From Ailanthus altissimus (taxonomy: Eukaryota > Streptophyta > Magnoliopsida > Sapindales > Simaroubaceae), in the NCBI GenBank assembly GCA_946807835.1, contig OX327696.1:7700501-7764500 (forward strand): a DNA stretch of 64,000 nucleotides, written 5' to 3'. This document shows, in pieces, positions 59,384-64,000 of this stretch. A model generated the notes under the pieces. The model was given only the letters and a program-made list of their open reading frames with translations. It made no database searches and was not told the DNA's origin. The stretch's first letter is position 1; every line of letters begins with the position of its first letter. The translations under genes and the position numbers were made by a program.

Positions 59384-61092
59384 GGGGAAAATTTTTATTG
59401 ATTCCGGTCAAAATTTTTAACTTTAATAATTAAAGACATAATATTATTTTATTTTTATAGTTTATAAAAATATATTTTTTTAATTTATTATAATTAATTT
59501 AATAAACAAAATTTAACCAAAATGTATTTTTATAAAAAATAATCAAAATTAATTATTTACACAAACAATTAAATTATAAAAATAATTATGTATTTAAAAA
59601 AAAAATTAAGGCATCTGACGTGCTCGTGTCACCAAGGCAAAACGCAAAGTGGCTTAATGCTTTGCCTTGTTTCACGTTTTATATCGAATAAAAATTAGGT
59701 AGATCTTTGATATATATAGGTTGGTAGGCAGTATTACTTAACAAGCTAGTATTTTTGGTTAATGACAAGCACTTGGCTCGTGACAAGTAGTATCAGAGAA
59801 GACCCGAATTCTCATTTATATGTAGGTCTCCAAAATCGCCTTAATGGAGACCCTAAAAATCTTGTGCATTAAACTCTAATAGAGATTACCATGTAAATAG
59901 TAGGTCTCTTAGTCCCAAGGGGAAGGGGATTGGTAATATTGACTGGGTTAGCTTTTAAGTTTGGACCACACCGTGACGAGGGTATCATGTGATTAGGTGG
60001 AAAAGAATGTTACGTCCCACATCGAATAAAAATTGGGTGGATCTTGAGTATATATGGGCAGGTAAATAACATTACTTAAAATGCTAATTTTTTAGGTAAA
60101 TGGCAAACACTCGACCTGTGACATTTGGCAAAGTGATTTGTGCTTTGTCTTCTTTTTTTAAATACTTTTTTAGTTATAAATCAATTAAAATTTTATTTTA
60201 AAAAAAAAATTTAATTAAAAAATAAAATAATTAATTAAAAGATATATTTTTCTATTAAATTAATTGAAAAAATAAAATTTTAATCAAATAAAATAAATTA
60301 TTTAAAAAAAACTAAATTTGAATTAAAAAACAAAATTTAATTAGTTTTAAATAATTATTTAAATTAATTTAAAAAATAAAAATTTAATTTAATTAAAATT
60401 CAGGATAAATATTTACAGTTTAAAATTTAAGATTTAATATTCAAGGTAACAAATAACAAGCTGATGCACGTACATAAGGCAAATTTTTTTTATTTTTTAT
60501 TTTTTTTAGTTATAAATTATTTAAAAAATTAATTAGAAATATATTAAAACAAATGAAATTTTAATTAAAAATTAAAAAATAAAATAATTAATTTAAAAAA
60601 TAAATGTGTGCTTCTTTTTTAAAGTTATAAATTATATAATAATATTTAAAATAATTTAAAAAGAAAATATTATTAAAATTAAAAAGAAAAAGTATTTTTA
60701 ATTAAAATTAAAATTAATTTTTTTAATTAATTTTTTTTAATTAAAAAGAAAAAGAAAAAACAAACCAAGCGGATGTGCGTGCATAGCTTGGCACTCCACA
60801 AGCCGATGTGCGTGCATTAAGTTTTCTTTGCCCCTGACGCGTTAGTATCTTTTTTAATTTTTTTTGAAATTTTATGATTATTTTTATAAAATAATTTTTT
60901 ATGTAAATAATTGATTTTGATTATTTTTCATGAAAATAAATTTTTGGTTAATTTTTTTATTTAATTAAATTTAATAAATTAAAAAAATATATTTTTGTAA
61001 ATTATACAAATAAGGGTAAAATTGAAAACGTATTATATCTTTAATTACTAAAGTTTAAAATTTTTGACTAAGGTTAAAAAAACATTTCTCCC
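59384..61092. mobile_element. Long-TIR element (Mutator-like candidate), MULE-3
   Basis: Inverted ends of about 255 bp: the left (59384-59640) contains 'GGTCAAAATTTTTAACTTT', 'ttttttaatttattataatt' and 'aaaaataatcaaaatt'. The right (60836-61092), reverse complemented, reads 'AGTCAAAAATTTTAAACTTT' and then the same words in order. No convincing 9-bp duplication remains, so Mutator membership rests on TIR length alone. The interior has three copies of a 'gatgtgcgtgcat' word (about 60461, 60770, 60803) and a TRIM insertion. Confidence 0.6.
59668..60123 (+). mobile_element. TRIM element, complete anatomy (456 bp)
   Basis: 5' LTR 59668-59785 (118 bp, TGTTTCACG to CTCGTGACA), primer site TAGTATCAGAG (59788-59798, one change from the initiator-tRNA-Met complement), a 200-bp interior, purine-rich 'aggtggaaaaga' and the 3' LTR 60008-60123 (116 bp, TGTTACGTCC to CCTGTGACA). 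The LTRs share 'atcgaataaaaatt.gg', 'tatatat.gg' and 'tcg...tgtgaca'-type ends. The CCCACATCG word near the 3' LTR start is also in the TRIM at 27472. A target duplication is not evident. Confidence 0.85.
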
Positions 61093-62329
61093 AAAATTTG
61101 GTCAATAATGAAAAGTTTCCTAAAGTAAATAATCGAAATTGCATTTTATTTTATTTTTTTCATTTAGCTTTTATTTGTTTTTGGAAAGGCCTTCTAATCC
61201 GTTGGCATAAAAAATTACTAGTATGCTTAAGTATCTATTTCTGTAACAAATTTTCCTACTGGCAATTATTGAATATCTCAGGAGAGAATTGCAATTTTAC
61301 CTTAAAAAGATTAATTAGATCTCTTATTTAATTATGATTAAAATTTAAATATAAAAAATGATCTAATAGACTACATAATTAATTATATGGTAAATAATAC
61401 TGTTATGTGATATTGTTTAAAATTTATAATTTCTATATAATTTAAAATATATTACAAAAGCTTCTAAATATAATGAACTACGTAGTTTATTAGATTATAT
61501 ATATATATATATATATATATAAGAATTTAATAGGTTATGTAATTCACCATATGATGAGTAACACTGTTATATGTTAATATTTAATAAACTCACAACTTTT
61601 TATAATTTTTATACAATTTATAATATACTACAAAATATTACCACGTATCTAGTAGCTCACCATATAGTAATTACATAATTCATTAGATCAATTTTCTCTC
61701 TCTCTCTCTCTCTTTATATATATATATACATATATATGAATAATATTATACTTTTTAAATAATATTTTAAATTTTTTATTAAATTAACATGTCAAACAAT
61801 CATTAGATAATAAAATTATACAAAATTTAAAATAATTTACATTGTTTCACCGTTAAATAATTATTTAATATATTATTTGAAAGAAAAAATTTTGAAATAT
61901 AATTTAAAAAATAAAATATTATTCATTTTATATATTATATATTGAGAAGAGAGAATTTGAATTCAAAACTTCATTTTTGTGTTAAGTACCGGTTGAACAG
62001 CAAATCTTCACGACTGAGTTATTATAGTGGTTAATAAAAGGAGGATTTTATGAAGTGTATATCGAGGGCATGTGTAAAAAGGCATTTTATGGCATCGTAA
62101 GATTAAAAGAAAACCAACAAAAATGTGTTAAGTACCGGTTGAACCGGTACTTGTTCTGGAAACAAGAACCGAGTATTAAACACTTTAGCTACAAAATGCA
62201 TTTTTGTAAAACACTTGTCTATTCCTGCTTTTTTATTTTTTTTTTTGGTTCCTAAGAAAAAGAATTATTTTGAGAATAATACCAGAAGTTTTGAAACTCA
62301 AACTCTCTTATATTCCTGTCTCTGGTTTT
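61093..62329. other. AT-rich DNA with microsatellites and a MITE
   Basis: (TA)n at about 61494-61521, (CT)n at about 61694-61713 followed by (TA)n, and MITE-A copy 5 at 61738-61924. The frames at 61098-61331 and 62055-62255 have no recognised domain. The phrase 'gttaagtaccggttgaac' occurs twice, near 61981 and 62127. Confidence 0.5.
61738..61924. mobile_element. MITE-A copy 5 (best preserved)
   Basis: 187 bp. Left end GAATAATATTATACTTTTTA; the reverse complement of the right end reads GAATAATATTTTATTTTTTA. Inner 'aacatgtcaaacaatcatta' is mirrored by 'ttaaataattatttaatata'. Confidence 0.7.
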
Positions 62330-63015
62330 TCAGGTCTGTTGATGATCTCGTCCAGGAATACACCAATAAACTCCGTAGGCAACTTTGTATTGCCTGACTA
62401 CCATTATCAGATCTAGACAGAACATCGAAACTTCAATGACCCATTACCTTCAAACTCCCAACAGCATTTAAGACTAAGGCCAAATAGATCAATCAATCTT
62501 TGTTTCTCAATTGGATCAGTTACATTCTGTCAGTGTGTTGGCATGACTTCAAGTGATAGAAGCAGTCTTAAGTCTTTATCAAAGCCTTACCATACAGTTG
62601 ATTTTGTTTATAAGTTTGGACCACTACCATTGTCAGAACTTCCAATTGCAACACTTCAAGATAATTTAGAGTATCAAGATTCAAGCATACCAGAGAAAGC
62701 ACTAACTAAACTCACCCTTGTAATGCATATGGCCCATTGCTGTGGCATCCAACTTGGCACCAGACATTTGGATTGGACCGCTCCTCCTCTGTTTTCTAGA
62801 TTACACTATGATACCTGCGTCACCCGAGGAGGACCATGGAGCTTTCCATGGTGATGGTGACTAAAGGCAGCAGAAACTAGAAGGTGTACAGTGTTCACAC
62901 GGTTTGGTCCCAAATTTAGTGGATGATGATGAAACTGCAGAGTATGTCGAAAAGGAAGCCGATGAGCATGCTGATGCGTGTGCCAATATTGATGTCTCTT
63001 TGCTGCTGCATCTTT
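62330..63015 (+). pseudogene. Broken protein-coding gene remnant, family not recognised
   Basis: Three plus-strand segments in different frames read like conserved protein. The first, near 62338-62396, gives VDDLVQEYTNKLRRQLCIA before a TGA. The main one, open from about 62429 to 62854, includes SLSKPYHTVDFVYKFGPLPL, ELPIATLQDNLEYQDSSIPE, KLTLVMHMAHCCGIQLG, HLDWTAPPLFSRL and a GGPWSFPW end. The third, near 62905-63019, gives VDDDETAEYVEKEADEHADA, ending in a stop. Composition and codon sense suggest a former host exon set rather than a transposon protein. Frame changes without splice sites between segments indicate a pseudogene, although unusual splicing could rescue part of it. I do not assign a function. 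Confidence 0.5.
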
Positions 63016-63117
63016 CCTGAAATGTCATCAACCCTCACCAAACTTCACCACTATCAGTTAAAGAGTCGGAAACAAAAAGTATTGTATTGTATTTCAATCA
63101 CTAAATATAAAGGTGTT

Positions 63118-63860
63118 CTAACAAAAGTTAGAACCCAATATTATTGACAAATCATTCTCATGTCTCCTGCTGCTTTCTGCTTGAAAGAATGTTATAATAG
63201 CAATAAGTTGACTTCTACCATCACAGTTCCACTGAATTTCATATGTTATGTGAAAGCCAATTGGATTACCTTTTTCATCCATCACCAAGGCATCACTTAA
63301 ATCATGAGATACATACTTCAATAAAGTTCACACATTCCCCACATTAATTCATTAATGAGGGTTACAGCAATTAGCTCAACAAACTGTTTGTATTTCCAAT
63401 TGGTGTTTGTGAAATCCTAATCACAATATGATAGAGAAGTTAAGGTCCTGATAAAATTTTCTAGTTATTCACTGTCAACAACAGGAAGAATACTTGGACT
63501 TTTTACTCTTTATCTGAGAAAAGAAAAGGTGATTCCTGAAGATAATTGCATGGTCAACATAAAAAATAATACTCTTATGGGTTAAAACATTGATCATCTA
63601 CTAAAATAGAAAACACCATACAAGAATTGTTTTCAACAGTGCAGACCCACATAGAATGCAGAATCATAACCAACAAACAAAGACTTAGATATCTATATAC
63701 CTGAGAGGAAACCAAACAGAGGACAGAGCAAGAGAAGACCTGCATCAATTTGACATGCAAATGGATGGTATGAGCCCCAAACTCCAAAAAGCTCTTTTCT
63801 GAGATGTTGACAAATTCCCCAATGCTAGAAATACTCCAACTCAACAATTTAAGCAGCAAA
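63118..63860 (-). other. Possible minus-strand exons, unrecognised
   Basis: The minus-strand frame 63321-63118 gives KYVSHDLSDALVMDEKGNPI and HITYEIQWNCDGRSQLIAII, and 63859-63700 gives SISSIGEFVNISEKSFLEFG followed by HTIHLHVKLMQ and a CAG|GT-like donor at about 63737. These look more protein-like than the background, but I cannot link them into a gene or name a family. The gene, if real, could start beyond the right edge. Confidence 0.3.
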
Positions 63861-64000
63861 TGCTGCTGTAACAGTGTTTTGCGGATATTTATGATGTGCT
63901 AATTTGATTCTTTGGTTTTTTTTTTTCAAAAAATGAATTACAATATAAATTTTGAGGTTAGTTCGAGATTGGTTACATTTGTTTTAAGAAAACATTTTAC

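Overview
This is nuclear DNA from a flowering plant, most likely a eudicot. It is strongly AT-rich, gene-poor and dominated by plant transposable elements in many stages of decay. One intact protein gene is visible, at 39578-40498: a single-exon DUF4408/DUF761 membrane-anchored protein with two polyadenylation signals behind it. Broken, gene-like coding remnants lie at the right edge (62330-63860). The species cannot be named from the sequence alone. I see no tRNA, rRNA or organellar genes.

Layout. 1-4498: AT-rich with a small GC-richer stretch. 4508-5884: a non-autonomous Mutator-like element (9-bp target duplication, ~112-bp inverted ends, GC-rich cargo, a 24-bp-arm hairpin). 6652-7316: a solo LTR (family here called LTR2). 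9068-10427: a second solo LTR2, interrupted at 9095-9805 by a solo LTR of another family (LTR1). 13967-15637: an 830-bp tandem duplication built from ~54-bp sub-repeats. 18176-18442: a MITE. 21330-22122: a degenerate tandem array and a palindrome. 22257-32784: one minus-strand Ty1/copia element with its own LTR2 ends and a perfect AATAA target duplication. It was split twice by later insertions: a 4.55-kb block at 23548-28094 bounded by inverted TRIM-like ends, and a 2.19-kb solo LTR at 29824-32010. 34646-35331: a solo LTR of a third family. 38414-38681: a second copy of the 18-kb MITE. 39578-40498: the host gene. 41229-42249: a second Mutator-like element with a perfect 9-bp duplication. 43960-58110: a nested complex with a 2.68-kb Ty3/gypsy-type solo LTR, decayed minus-strand coding sequence, and four copies of a long (about 2.2-2.5 kb) copia LTR, one pair still flanking an RNase H remnant. 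59384-61092: a third long-TIR element holding a complete 456-bp TRIM.

The most informative result is that insertion order can be read from the sequence. Removing each inserted element together with one copy of its target duplication restores the reading frame of the older element in three places, at 23548-28094, 29824-32010 and 47601-49908. All family names beyond superfamily are local labels. No database search was possible.
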